Counted from the first letter of the stretch, positions 27,604 through 36,815 are shown. The stretch is 64,000 nt of DNA from Saprospiraceae bacterium (GCA_028285545.1 JANQPA010000102.1:62001-126000), one strand, 5' to 3'. Notes: generated by a model from the letters alone, not told the origin. A program made the numbers and translations.

Positions 27604-28809
27604 TTATTCCTGTTTTGGCCTTGAGAGTTTAAAATATTTGTTCGCTGTTTCGTCAAGTCGATTTATTAGTTTTTCGAAATTCTTTTGATTTGGTTCAAGG
27701 TCAACGTATTTGTCAATAATATTACTCCGTTTATAAATCAGAAAAGTATTTTCCGCATTCGGGTCAATTTTGTTTAGATAGACTTCTGATGTTTTATCGT
27801 TAAAAGAAGGTACAAAAGTCAAAGCAACTTTTTTTAGACCAAGTTCAGTACCAAGCTCTTCTAATTCCTGCATTCTCTTATCTTTATCGTACCTCATTTC
27901 GTTGCCATAAACAAAATATACTTTTAAATATTCTTTCCTTTTATGACTTTCGCTGTCTAAAAAAACAAGCCAATCTTTGATTTCATCCCAATTTGGTTTG
28001 TTGCCTACAAAATATAAAATACCGTGATACCAACCGTATTTGCAAATCGGACAGGTTTTTGTGCCTTTATCTGCTCCATAAGCGTGGAATGGAGTAAAGG
28101 AAATAATATCTTCACCTACTTTTTTACCTGAGTTTAAAGCGCTATCAATTTGTATTGGGTAATCAGGGATATTTAAGCCTAATATGATATTGCGTTCGCC
28201 AATCAGCAAATCATCTTTTTGTACAAACCGAATTATGCCAGTTCCACCACGATTTTCCATTTTTTTCCTACGTTGAGTTGTTAAAAGTGGGTCGTTGTCA
28301 AACACAAAATCATCAATATAGTAAGGTTCTTCCAAATTTTTCTCTTTTACGGTAATGTGAATGTGTGCAGGTTCGTCTCTACTTGGGTAAGTTCCTGGTT
28401 TTGTAGTATAAATTGAGTATTTACCTTGCTCATCTGTGTTCAGCCAACCTCTTATATAGCCGTGAGTCTGACCTAATTTATTTTTTGGCATATTTCTTTC
28501 TTCACTATCTTTTGTGGCATAAACTCCTGCGCTATTCGTATGGTAATAGTACAGAATTACATTTGAGGCTGGGGTTTTTCCATCAATTTGATATACAGTT
28601 CCCGTAAGCAAAATTTTCTGTCCCTTTTTTTTAAATGCCGGACTGTTATCACTTGATGTCAAGTGCTTGGGAATTTTATAGTAAAACGGCATTGATTTGT
28701 CGAAGTCATCACTCACAATGTTGTCTTGCTTTTGGGTTGTTTGGCTGTTGCAGCTCGATAAGGTTAAATACGCCAACAGAAGAAATACTAATTTAAGAAT
28801 TCGTAACAT
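27604..28809 (-). CDS. Lipoprotein with intradiol-dioxygenase-like and thioredoxin-like domains
   Basis: 401 residues with a lipoprotein signal ending at Cys20 (LTLSSCNSQ). Residues 55-160 follow the intradiol ring-cleavage dioxygenase core: GTVYQIDGKTPASNVILYYY, AGVYA (Tyr97), GWLNTDEQGKYSIYTTKPG, Tyr141 and AHIHI (His149, His151), so the Tyr2His2 iron ligands are present. From about 225 a second domain has TFTP-like SFTPFHAYG, TKTCPICKYGWYHGILYF (a CPIC motif) and VALTFVPSFND, resembling a redoxin fold. Extracellular or periplasmic aromatic ring cleavage is suggested by the ligands; the substrate is unknown. It lies downstream of a LytTR regulator on the same strand, and its 3' end abuts the intron remnant. 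Confidence 0.75.
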   Translation of the reverse strand: MLRILKLVFLLLAYLTLSSCNSQTTQKQDNIVSDDFDKSMPFYYKIPKHLTSSDNSPAFKKKGQKILLTGTVYQIDGKTPASNVILYYYHTNSAGVYATKDSEERNMPKNKLGQTHGYIRGWLNTDEQGKYSIYTTKPGTYPSRDEPAHIHITVKEKNLEEPYYIDDFVFDNDPLLTTQRRKKMENRGGTGIIRFVQKDDLLIGERNIILGLNIPDYPIQIDSALNSGKKVGEDIISFTPFHAYGADKGTKTCPICKYGWYHGILYFVGNKPNWDEIKDWLVFLDSESHKRKEYLKVYFVYGNEMRYDKDKRMQELEELGTELGLKKVALTFVPSFNDKTSEVYLNKIDPNAENTFLIYKRSNIIDKYVDLEPNQKNFEKLINRLDETANKYFKLSRPKQE

Positions 28810-28821
28810 TTATAGTGTTTT

Positions 28822-28916
28822 CTAATAAATGTAGAAATTGATGTGCTCGTCCACATCATATTTTGCAATCAATTGTCCGTGTGGTGTAAATAAATAGCTT
28901 ACTGGATAAGTGGTTC
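28822..28916 (-). pseudogene. Possible thioredoxin-family C-terminal remnant
   Basis: Between the LytTR gene and the lipoprotein gene, in a different frame from both, the minus strand reads TTYPVSYLFTPHGQ, LIAKYDVDEHINFYIY, then a stop. TYPVSYLFTPxGQLIAKY resembles the strand-turn-strand end of TlpA/redoxin proteins (YPVSYLIDPDGK...). It has no start and overlaps the last codons of the LytTR gene, so it would be a gene scar. This is a weak call from about 30 residues. Confidence 0.3.
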
Positions 28917-29705
28917 CCAATTACTTCTGAAATGTCTGCTTAATCGAATGACTTGACCATTTTTAAGTGTCGCGTCATAATCGCCATTACTTCTTGATTT
29001 CACTTCCTTGACGTGTGTAGCTTTTATAATTGTTGAGCGATGCACTCTTAAAAAGATAGTTGGGTCAAGTTCAGTTTCAAATTGCTTTAGACTTTTATTC
29101 ACCAAAATTTTTCGGTCGCCCACATAAACCACAGAATAGGGTTTATCGGTCGAAATAAGCTGTATTGTTGATACTGGTATCGTAATGATTTTTGAGCCGA
29201 CTTTAAATTTGATGATATCAGAAAAAGATTTGGTTAAATTGGTTGGTTTATGGTTTGCAATATAGATTACAGGAAAAATAGTATACCATAATAAAGCAAT
29301 ATAGAATTGATTTGAGAATGCAGCATTAAAAATATTAGTAAATCGATGCGTAGGTGTAAAAATTAAACTACTAACAAACACAAATAAACAAGTAAATAGT
29401 AAAATATTGAAAAAACTAAAAACTATTCCAATTCCCAAATTGAGCGGAAGTCTACTCAATTTATTTTTTGGATTAATAGCCTTAATCAGTCTGTTTATAA
29501 GAATGGTAAAAGGAATAAAAAATCCCCAAAACATATTGTAAAGTAAAGATTCTAATAAATAGAAACCTGTTTGTTGTATTCTACTGTAAATGTAGTCTTG
29601 AAGTATTGCCATTAGAAAAACGAAAACGACAATTAGAAAGTACAATGGTATTTTTCCAATTTTCGGAATTTTGAATTTTTGATTTGTATTAATTGATTGT
29701 TCCAA
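28899..29705 (-). CDS. Membrane-anchored LytTR transcriptional regulator
   Basis: The 268-residue protein has four transmembrane segments in the first ~155 residues (IPLYFLIVVFVFLMAIL; MFWGFFIPFTILI; GIVFSFFNILLFTCLFVFVSSLIF; YIALLWYTIFPVIYI). A LytTR DNA-binding domain follows (about 165-268: PVSTIQLISTDKPYSVVYV, FLRVHRSTIIKATHVKEVKS, LSRHFRSNWEPLI). It has no receiver domain, so signals are probably sensed in or near the membrane. The start is a TTG at 29705; no ATG in frame precedes the first TM segment. It may control the lipoprotein gene downstream, from context only. Confidence 0.85.
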   Translation of the reverse strand: MEQSINTNQKFKIPKIGKIPLYFLIVVFVFLMAILQDYIYSRIQQTGFYLLESLLYNMFWGFFIPFTILINRLIKAINPKNKLSRLPLNLGIGIVFSFFNILLFTCLFVFVSSLIFTPTHRFTNIFNAAFSNQFYIALLWYTIFPVIYIANHKPTNLTKSFSDIIKFKVGSKIITIPVSTIQLISTDKPYSVVYVGDRKILVNKSLKQFETELDPTIFLRVHRSTIIKATHVKEVKSRSNGDYDATLKNGQVIRLSRHFRSNWEPLIQ

Positions 29706-29895
29706 TGTTTCTTTAGCTTGCGTTCAACAACTTGCTATCCAAACAAAAGGTGCGGATAGATGATTTTATATCCTCAAATTTCATATCAAATAATAGTTTA
29801 ACTCGTATTCCTAAAAACCACAATGAATTATTATCATTGTTGGAAAACGTTTTTCTTCCTTAGCCCAATCACTAATTTAATCAATTTTTCAGGCC

Positions 29896-30843
29896 TTAAT
29901 GTCTTTTGGATCTTTTCCACCAATCCCTGAATAATCTAATAGCCTCTAACTTTCCTTTTTTATTCACATAGGCTGGACGGATTGATTGATATTGCTTTAG
30001 CACTACTGATGCCTCTTTCAAAAGCATAGAATCTTTTTTTATTGGGATAAAATCTTCTGGTAATGCGTAGGTAAAGTAACCCTTTTCATTAGCAAATACT
30101 GGTATATTGAAAAAACTACGTTTTACAAATTCATCCGTTTTTTGATTATGAATACTTGCATCTACAAAAAAATCAACCGCATGGTCAGGATATCCAAACA
30201 AATAACCATAAGCTCGGTAACGGTCATTTTTCTGTTCAAATTCTATAGCAGTTAAAATTACGGCTGGATCGTATCCAGGAACAAAACCCCATTGAGCAAA
30301 AAACGGAGCCTGAGTCTCCAATAACTTATCTAGTAAATCGGTACGGCAAATAAGTATTTGCATATTTCGATTCCCATCCCAAACCTTTTTGAAGGGAATT
30401 AACAAAAATTGATAATTCTCAAAGGATAAAGCATCTAAAACCCGATTCCAGCTGTTCACTTTATTCAAGTTTAGTTGGGTGCTATCATCCTGTAAATTTA
30501 CCACGAATCGTTGTCCATCAAATTGTAAGCTGTCCTTCCCCAAAGGATAAGATAAAGCAAATCCAATACTACTCATTGGTTTTAAATCACCCAATAATGA
30601 GTAAAGAGCTTCGTGATCGAGGGCATGCCCAATAATAGAATCCGCAAGTATTTGCTCTTCCTCAGTAAGTTGTTCATACCCTGGAAATGGAATAGTGTGG
30701 CGGGAGGCAGAAAAAGGTTTTTGCTTATTCGAAATTGAACTACAAGCACTCAAAATCAGTGCAAGAGTAAACAATATTATTAAATGACAGCTCGAATGAA
30801 TACGTAAAGAAGAATTATACTTTGTTATCATTATCTTTTTCAT
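29896..30843 (-). CDS. Uncharacterised lipoprotein
   Basis: The 315-residue protein has a lipoprotein signal (LIILFTLALILSACSS, Cys near residue 34). The mature part is mixed alpha/beta with no motif I recognise; notable stretches are YEQLTEEEQILADSIIGHAL, FLLIPFKKVWDGNRNMQILI and GYDPAVILTAIEFEQKND. It lies 20 bp downstream of the DUF6702 gene on the same strand and is likely in one transcript with it and the M28 peptidase gene. Confidence 0.65.
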   Translation of the reverse strand: MKKIMITKYNSSLRIHSSCHLIILFTLALILSACSSISNKQKPFSASRHTIPFPGYEQLTEEEQILADSIIGHALDHEALYSLLGDLKPMSSIGFALSYPLGKDSLQFDGQRFVVNLQDDSTQLNLNKVNSWNRVLDALSFENYQFLLIPFKKVWDGNRNMQILICRTDLLDKLLETQAPFFAQWGFVPGYDPAVILTAIEFEQKNDRYRAYGYLFGYPDHAVDFFVDASIHNQKTDEFVKRSFFNIPVFANEKGYFTYALPEDFIPIKKDSMLLKEASVVLKQYQSIRPAYVNKKGKLEAIRLFRDWWKRSKRH

Positions 30844-30863
30844 TGCAAAACAAAGCTAAAGGT

Positions 30864-31385
30864 TTAATCAAAGACAACCTGGTCTTCAGGTAGCCTCTTG
30901 TCAAGATTAATGGCTTTTTTGGTATCGTTCGCCCGAATGTTAACAATGTTTGTTTGCGAATCGAAGGCATTTGTAAGGAGACTATTGTGTACTTTGATTT
31001 TAACAATTTCCGATATGTTATAAGCCTCCAGTTGGCATATAATGACATTGTCCTCTACAATTTCAGCAGTTTCCACTTTCTGGTTTAGGTAATTGAGGGG
31101 AATAAGAGAATCGTTTACAGAAATGGAGAGCTTTGAACATAGGTAATGCTCAACATGAGCCTGTGCATTTTCAATTGGGGTATTCGTCCCCAAACCGAGA
31201 CGGACACCCTCTTCCTGAAAAATGGATTCTTCAAGATCATTGACAAAAATTTTCACCCGAATAGATAGCTTTTGAGTTTCTGGGTGATGTTGAATTGAAG
31301 TAATGCTAATGTAAAACTCATGAGCTATTAGAACTGTTGAATAAACAACAAGCAACAAGAAGGTCAGAGCAATCTTTTTCTTCAA
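30864..31385 (-). CDS. DUF6702 family exported protein
   Basis: The 173-residue protein has a signal peptide (IALTFLLLVVYSTVLIAHEFYIS) and the DUF6702 pattern HEFYISITSIQHHPETQKLSI, VKIFVNDLEESI and VHNSLLTNAFDSQTNIV. The domain is a small beta-rich module of unknown function, common in Bacteroidota next to M28 or M1 peptidase genes, as here (13 bp from the M28 gene). The start is TTG at 31385. Confidence 0.8.
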   Translation of the reverse strand: MKKKIALTFLLLVVYSTVLIAHEFYISITSIQHHPETQKLSIRVKIFVNDLEESIFQEEGVRLGLGTNTPIENAQAHVEHYLCSKLSISVNDSLIPLNYLNQKVETAEIVEDNVIICQLEAYNISEIVKIKVHNSLLTNAFDSQTNIVNIRANDTKKAINLDKRLPEDQVVFD

Positions 31386-31398
31386 TTTTTAAGCAAGT

Positions 31399-32829
31399 TT
31401 ACAAGCCATACTTATCAATCATATAGATTAAGCCCGCAATAGAGGCCGTCCCTAATTCGATCTCACGAGGATGTACAGTAGAAAATACGTCATTCGGCGA
31501 ATGGTGTAAATCGAACATGCGTTGTGAGTCGGGATTGAAGCCAATGGTAGGCGTCCCAAGCGTGTTACGTAAGGGGTTTATATCAACTCCACCGCCACCC
31601 TTTTTGATAAAAGTAATTGTATTCCGGTCAAAATGTGGTAACCATGATCGGAATTTCTCTATAGTAGCATCTTCGGCAGTAACCCCAAAACCTCTTGGTG
31701 AAAATGCACCGGCATCACTTTCTAGTGCGATAAGATGATTCTCATTGTTCTTTTCTGCTAGTTCCGCATATTTTAAACCGCCTCGGGTTCCGTTTTCTTC
31801 ATTCATGAACATAACTGCTCGGATCGTACGCTTGGGCTTGATATCCAATTTTTTGAATAGCCGAAGTACTTGGATGGATTGCATGCATCCTGCACCGTCA
31901 TCGTGTGCACCATGTCCAACATCCCAGGAGTCAAGATGACCCCCAATTGTGATGATCTCATCCGGAAATTCTGATCCGGTGAGCTCACCGATGACATTGT
32001 GAGAAGGAGCATCTTCCAATGTTTGGCAAGTCATTTTCAAAAAGAGTCTTGTATTGGGGTTTTGCTTCAAAGCTTCTGTTAAGCGATCAGCAGATTGATA
32101 GCCCAAAGCTGCAGCTGGTATTTTGGGAATACTGTCCTGATAACTGGTAACGCCTGTATGTGGAACATCGTCAAAGGCGGTCCCTACCGATCGGATCACA
32201 ACACCAACCGCTCCATATTTTGCAGCTGTAGAAGGACCCGCAGACCGTTGATCAACCGCACCGCCATACGCCGCACCCGTTCGAATGTGGCGTTGATCTG
32301 TTGCACGATTATAAAAAACGATCTTTCCCTTGATGTTTTCTTCTCCCAATGATTCAACATCCTCTAGAGACTGTACTTCAACCACTTCTGCGGTAAGTCC
32401 CTCTGCAGGAGTCGCTACAGACATTCCAAGTGCTAAAACTGTTAATTCTCCGCTTGAGCTGCCTACAATCCTTGCCACTTCTTTCTCCCCGCGTTTCCAA
32501 TTAGGAACCATTACATCTTGCTTATATACTTTATCGAATCCATATTCATTCATTACCTGTTCGGTCCATTCCACTGCTTTTGCCGCTCCTGCCGAACCGC
32601 TTAAACGATGACCAATATTGTTGCACAGGTGATCGAGTAAGCTGTAGGTTTCTCTCGATGTCAGGGCTTCGTCAAAGAGTTGTTTTATCATTTTGGTGTC
32701 CTCCAGGTTCAATTCCTGTTGTTCACCATTTTGCTCAACTGACTGAGGAGTCTGAGAATTTTGACAGCCAGAAAAAATAAAACAAATAGCGAGTAGGGCA
32801 GCCGAAAAGTATAGGCTTAGGTTTTTCAT
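31399..32829 (-). CDS. M28 family metallopeptidase with PA domain, lipoprotein
   Basis: The 476-residue protein has a lipoprotein signal (LAICFIFSGCQNS). A protease-associated (PA) insert is visible around AVGVVIRSVGTAFDDVPHTG. The M28 zinc core follows: TIGGHLDSWDVGHGAHDDGAGC (metal His and Asp), VMFMNEENGTRGG (catalytic Glu-Glu), LIALESDAGAF and SPNDVFSTVHPRE. These are all ligands expected for a two-zinc aminopeptidase or carboxypeptidase of the periplasm or cell surface. It heads a three-gene minus-strand unit. Confidence 0.9.
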   Translation of the reverse strand: MKNLSLYFSAALLAICFIFSGCQNSQTPQSVEQNGEQQELNLEDTKMIKQLFDEALTSRETYSLLDHLCNNIGHRLSGSAGAAKAVEWTEQVMNEYGFDKVYKQDVMVPNWKRGEKEVARIVGSSSGELTVLALGMSVATPAEGLTAEVVEVQSLEDVESLGEENIKGKIVFYNRATDQRHIRTGAAYGGAVDQRSAGPSTAAKYGAVGVVIRSVGTAFDDVPHTGVTSYQDSIPKIPAAALGYQSADRLTEALKQNPNTRLFLKMTCQTLEDAPSHNVIGELTGSEFPDEIITIGGHLDSWDVGHGAHDDGAGCMQSIQVLRLFKKLDIKPKRTIRAVMFMNEENGTRGGLKYAELAEKNNENHLIALESDAGAFSPRGFGVTAEDATIEKFRSWLPHFDRNTITFIKKGGGGVDINPLRNTLGTPTIGFNPDSQRMFDLHHSPNDVFSTVHPREIELGTASIAGLIYMIDKYGL

Positions 32830-33019
32830 ATTTAAAAAATTTCAGTGGTTCGATAATAAATGTACAATTAAATTGGTTGGTGAAAAAACAAAATGGACCT
32901 TAGACAATCGATATTTCTTAATTGACAGTATTTCCCAATAGGCGCGAACTATAATTTCTGGTGTTAGCTGGGATGGAAAAAGACAGACACCTAACTTCCT
33001 CCAAACAAATGCTATCATC

Positions 33020-34903
33020 ATGTATTTACTACGAACACTATCTCTATTACTTCTAATTATTATTCTCACGCCGGCTTGTAGCCAAGAAAAAATGATTGAA
33101 AAAAATCAAAAAACCTGGTTTTCAGATTTGGATTACCTGGTCCAATTATTGAAAGAAAACCATCCAAATCCCTATTGGTTAAATGATGAAGCTGGCCATC
33201 AATATTTAATCGACAAGGCCAAAAAAACAATCCAGCAGGAATACGAGCAAGAGGGGTTTGAAGAAAAAATGTTAACTCAATTTAGTCAAATCATTGCCTA
33301 TTTGGGTGATGGCCATACTTATGTGAAAAATCGTTTTTCACTCCTTGGTCGACTCCCTTTTAACCCTTACCCTTTTTCAGAAGGGATCTTTATTTTATCT
33401 GCGGCAGCGGATAAAAAGGAATGCCTCGGTGGTAAAATCACTCATATTGACCAAGTCCCTATCCAAGAGGTGCTCACCAGGCTCAAAACCACCATTCCTG
33501 CAGCCAATCAATCCGGCATTGATCGAAATATCTTTCGCTATCTTAATATTCCTGGCTTACTATATGGTCTGGGTATTACCAAAGAGAAAGATCAAGCGAG
33601 TTTAACAATAGAAACACCGGAAGGTAAAATTATCGAAACTACTTTCCAGCGCATGAGTTCAGAAGATACTCCGAATTTCCTTTCTGCCCGTAAGGTTCTC
33701 GAAATTCCAAGCCCCCTTTACATCAAAAATCCTGGAAAAAACTACTGGTTTGAATATGACTCTGAGAAAAAACACCTCTTTTTTAGATTCACCAGTGAAA
33801 AACAAGCAAAGGGAGAGCCAAAGTTTAAAAAATTTCGAAAGCGCTTATTTCAATTCATTGATCAAAACCCAGTAGATAAATTTATCATCGATATTCGCCA
33901 TAATGGTGGAGGCAATGGTACCATTCAATGCAGTATCCTGGAAGATATTATTACAAGGCCTAAAATCAACCAACGAGGAAAATTATTCGTTTTGACTTCT
34001 GATTGGACTTACTCTGCCGCTATTATCCTGGCTACAAATTTAGAGACAAAAACAAAGGCAATCTTTGTAGGGGAGGCACCTGGTGATTCTCCAAATAACA
34101 TCGGCGACAATGAACCTTTTACTTTACCTACCAGTGGTTTAACCTTTGAATTATCTCCTTTTATTTGGATGAACACCTTTCCTTTTGATGAGCGAATAGA
34201 ACTTCAACCTGATCTGCCCATTGCCTATACTTTTGAAAGCTATTTACAGGGAAAAGACCTCTTTCTTGAGGCTGCTTACGCCTATACTTTACCTTCTAAT
34301 CGCAAAAAGCTGGAAGTAGAAAAACTTCAAAAACACTTTGGACGATATGAATTTAGTCCTGGAAACCTCCTGAATATTTCACAAAAAGGCGAGCGGATCA
34401 CTTTAGATGCCCCGGGTAAATTATTGACTGAATTGTATCCTTCTGACACCAGCTACTACTCTACAGATCTACGAGGCATGAAAGTGGAGTTTCCCAATGA
34501 GGAGACTGTCCAAATTACTTTTTCCAGCGGAACATCCCAACTTTTTAAAAAATTACCCCAAAGCAAAAAAGTAGCAATGGAATATATTCTGGAAGGAGAT
34601 TATAAAGCCGCACTTAAAGCTTTTCAACAACTCAAAGTGGATTACCCTTCAGAAGTGAGTCTATCTGGCAATAACCTGGTTATGCAAGCCTATAACCTGG
34701 CCAGAATGACTGGCAACTGGAAAATAGGTTTAAAACTGATGAAGATCAATACAAAAATAAACCCTGGCTCCTGGCTAGCTTTTGGGGAATTGGCTCAAAT
34801 GCGTGTGTGGCAAGGAAAGTATATCGGAGCCATAGGCCCAGGTTTAAAAAGTAAAAGTATATCTCATTATGATGTCTATAAGTTACCGGCAGCATCAAGG
34901 TAG
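33020..34903 (+). CDS. S41-like exported peptidase with TPR-like tail, lipoprotein
   Basis: The 627-residue protein has a lipoprotein signal (LLLIIILTPACSQEK). Residues about 40-430 look like an S41-type hydrolase: FSQIIAYLGDGHTYVKNRF, KFIIDIRHNGGGNGTI, and FVLTSDWTYSAAIILATNL with the candidate nucleophile Ser in TYSAA. GEAPGDSPNNIGDNEPF then FELSPFIW continue the fold. The last ~100 residues (AMEYILEGDYKAALKAFQQL, NLARMTGNWKIGLKLMKINT) are helical repeats of TPR type. It diverges from the M28 gene across a 190-bp spacer. Confidence 0.8.
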   Translation: MYLLRTLSLLLLIIILTPACSQEKMIEKNQKTWFSDLDYLVQLLKENHPNPYWLNDEAGHQYLIDKAKKTIQQEYEQEGFEEKMLTQFSQIIAYLGDGHTYVKNRFSLLGRLPFNPYPFSEGIFILSAAADKKECLGGKITHIDQVPIQEVLTRLKTTIPAANQSGIDRNIFRYLNIPGLLYGLGITKEKDQASLTIETPEGKIIETTFQRMSSEDTPNFLSARKVLEIPSPLYIKNPGKNYWFEYDSEKKHLFFRFTSEKQAKGEPKFKKFRKRLFQFIDQNPVDKFIIDIRHNGGGNGTIQCSILEDIITRPKINQRGKLFVLTSDWTYSAAIILATNLETKTKAIFVGEAPGDSPNNIGDNEPFTLPTSGLTFELSPFIWMNTFPFDERIELQPDLPIAYTFESYLQGKDLFLEAAYAYTLPSNRKKLEVEKLQKHFGRYEFSPGNLLNISQKGERITLDAPGKLLTELYPSDTSYYSTDLRGMKVEFPNEETVQITFSSGTSQLFKKLPQSKKVAMEYILEGDYKAALKAFQQLKVDYPSEVSLSGNNLVMQAYNLARMTGNWKIGLKLMKINTKINPGSWLAFGELAQMRVWQGKYIGAIGPGLKSKSISHYDVYKLPAASR

Positions 34904-34921
34904 TTATTGGTTTATGGAGGC

Positions 34922-34946
34922 ATATGGAGACAATTTGTCTTCATAT
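34922..34946. repeat. GACAATTTGTC-centred dyad
   Basis: A 25-bp near-perfect palindrome around GACAATTTGTC lies 18 bp past the S41-like gene. The same core occurs inside a longer stem at 41400-41444. The run at 34995-35024 in the same spacer is a GTGANGA tandem repeat like that at 16781. Confidence 0.6.
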
Positions 34947-35088
34947 ATCTCTACTTATATCTTATTGAGTTGGTTGAGTTGGGAATAGATTTTTAGTGAA
35001 GAGTAACGAGTGAAGAGTGAAGAGTTCTGCCTTATTCAGGATTGTTCGTAACCCCTACGCCCCCTCTTGTTCGTGGCGATTTCCCAAT

Positions 35089-36377
35089 CATAGCTGTCTG
35101 GAACCTTATAACGGACTAAGAAGAGTCTAGAGTTTTAATCATTTCTGGGTTTTCCCTACAAATTTCGACTACTATTTTAAGCATCTCTAACTCTAGTTCA
35201 TTGGCAAATCTTAATTTGGCAATTTTATAACTGTCCAAAAGGTTATTAGATTTATACAAATAAATGAGCATTGCTGTAATTAAAGTAGTATACATGACTA
35301 CTTTGATTCCATTTTCATTTCTTGATAAAAAGTGCTTTAAGCCAAGTTCTTGTTTTAAGAATTTAAATAGCACCTCTATGTCCCATCGACGGCGGTATAT
35401 TTCAGTAATGGATTGAGCATCGAGAGCTGAGATATTTGTCAAAAAGTTAATCGGTTCATTACTTTTCTTTATGGTTGCCTGGATTAATCGAAAGGTGTTC
35501 TGAGTTTTTTTATGCTTGCTACCAAATAAATGCACTTCTAGGTCTCTGTGTATTTTTAAAGTTGGGGTTTCAAGAAACTGACCCTCTGCTATTTCAGTAT
35601 GTAATCCGACTTGCTTGTATTTTAGTAGTCGTTGTTGTGAAGCCCGCAAGCGGGTAACAAATTGAATTTGGTCTTGACTGAATTCATCAAAAGTCTTTCT
35701 TTTGGAAATACCCCGATCAAAGACTACTATTTCATCTTTTGCAATCTGACTTTGTCGAATAGCCTCTCTGAGGGCAAAGTCTTCGGTGAGAGCTCGTTGT
35801 TCATTGAAAAACAATGCTTTGCGTATATTTTGCCCATCAAAACCTATTGAAAACTTAATTTGTAACCTCAAGGGAGCTTCTTTGTCTTTGGGTTTTTGCC
35901 CCACCTTCATTCCGTTTGTCTTAAGCAACTTCGATGAAATGGAGATTAAGGTCGAATCAAAACGAATAAGCTTAAAAGGGAGCGAAGATTGAGCTGGAAA
36001 ATATAGCTGCATAATAGCCGAGACCTTTTCAAATAATTCTTTGAAGTATTCAGCATTTATATAACTAAGACGTTCCGAAAGAGAACTATGATCTGTTCTA
36101 ACTCCCCAAGGTATGCCAGCATATTGACGGAAAAGGGCTTTTGAAAATAGTTCCTCTAAAATCCGAAAAGAAAGTTCCTTTTGACTCAATAAACCATAAA
36201 CTAATAATTGAAATATCCGCTTTCCGTATAGCTTCTTTACTTGATAATCAACCTTATGGTCTTTGGCCAACTTCTCAAATAACTCTTCTGGAATCAGGTT
36301 TAATAGATCATTTACAGTACATCTTTTTTCTTTCATGTACTCAATTTAAACTAATTTTTAGGTTCCAGACAGCTATG
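35089..36377 (-). mobile_element. IS4-family insertion sequence, complete (1289 bp)
   Basis: The ends are 18-bp perfect inverted repeats (CATAGCTGTCTGGAACCT at 35089-35106 and its complement at 36360-36377), with a 10-bp target duplication outside. One intact transposase gene on the minus strand fills the element. Intact ends, duplication and frame point to a recent insertion. Confidence 0.93.
35116..36336 (-). CDS. IS4-family DDE transposase
   Basis: The 406-residue transposase has a DUF4372-like N-terminal domain (begins MKEKRCTVNDLLNLIPEELF) and an RNase-H-fold DDE core. The first Asp is in IRFDSTLISI, the second in IVVFDRGIS, and Glu in the YREK-like motif IYRRRWDIEVLFKFLKQELG. The frame is complete and lies entirely between the terminal repeats. 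It catalyses cut-and-paste movement of its element. Confidence 0.93.
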   Translation of the reverse strand: MKEKRCTVNDLLNLIPEELFEKLAKDHKVDYQVKKLYGKRIFQLLVYGLLSQKELSFRILEELFSKALFRQYAGIPWGVRTDHSSLSERLSYINAEYFKELFEKVSAIMQLYFPAQSSLPFKLIRFDSTLISISSKLLKTNGMKVGQKPKDKEAPLRLQIKFSIGFDGQNIRKALFFNEQRALTEDFALREAIRQSQIAKDEIVVFDRGISKRKTFDEFSQDQIQFVTRLRASQQRLLKYKQVGLHTEIAEGQFLETPTLKIHRDLEVHLFGSKHKKTQNTFRLIQATIKKSNEPINFLTNISALDAQSITEIYRRRWDIEVLFKFLKQELGLKHFLSRNENGIKVVMYTTLITAMLIYLYKSNNLLDSYKIAKLRFANELELEMLKIVVEICRENPEMIKTLDSS

Positions 36378-36405
36378 ATTTCCCAATCGCCTTACGCAGT
36401 ATATG

Positions 36406-36732
36406 GCCAGTTTCCAAACTGGCGATTACGCTGGCAATATTTAAGACGCTCAATTATGAGGTCTTTGTACTATTTTCTGGTAAATACATGTATCCAATCT
36501 ACAAGGGTAAGAGTGATGAAATTTAAATCATGCTGATCAAGTATCTTCCTATTTAATAGGGTTAGTCTTGTGTGAGGTAAGGCCAGTTAGGAAACTGGCC
36601 GAGTATCGGGTAAGCCGGTTGAGAAACCGTCACCAACAGTGTGAGAGTGAACATTTAACTTGTTGCACGTCAAGTGACTAAAAGATCCCACCAGTCAGAG
36701 ACTGGTTAGAAGAAGTTAGGCCCGTACGGGCC
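36406..36732. repeat. Cluster of short hairpins in the 36388-36815 spacer
   Basis: The spacer contains no gene. It has at least four compact palindromes: GCCAGTTTCCAAACTGGC (36406-36423), GGCCAGTTAGGAAACTGGCC (36581-36600), CCAGTCAGAGACTGG (36691-36705) and GGCCCGTACGGGCC (36719-36732), plus a weaker CCGGTT/AACCG near 36615. Three share the CCAGT/ACTGG arms. They look like members of one repetitive palindrome family. Confidence 0.7.
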
Positions 36733-36815
36733 ACCAACGATCGGTTAAATCAAGAAATACTTAAAATTTGCAACCTCACTTCCAATACAACAATCCCTAA
36801 CCATGTAACCGTGAT

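Larger units (their letters stand above)
35079..36387. repeat. 10-bp target site duplication flanking the IS element
   Basis: ATTTCCCAAT is present at 35079-35088 and again at 36378-36387, directly outside the two inverted repeats. Removing the element and one copy restores GGCG-ATTTCCCAAT-CGCC, a perfect 7-bp stem with a 4-nt loop, so the insertion was centred on a hairpin. Confidence 0.9.

Noticed and set aside
36378..36815. CRISPR array in the hairpin-rich spacer
   Set aside because: The palindromes differ in sequence and spacing, there are no constant-length spacers, and no cas gene is near.
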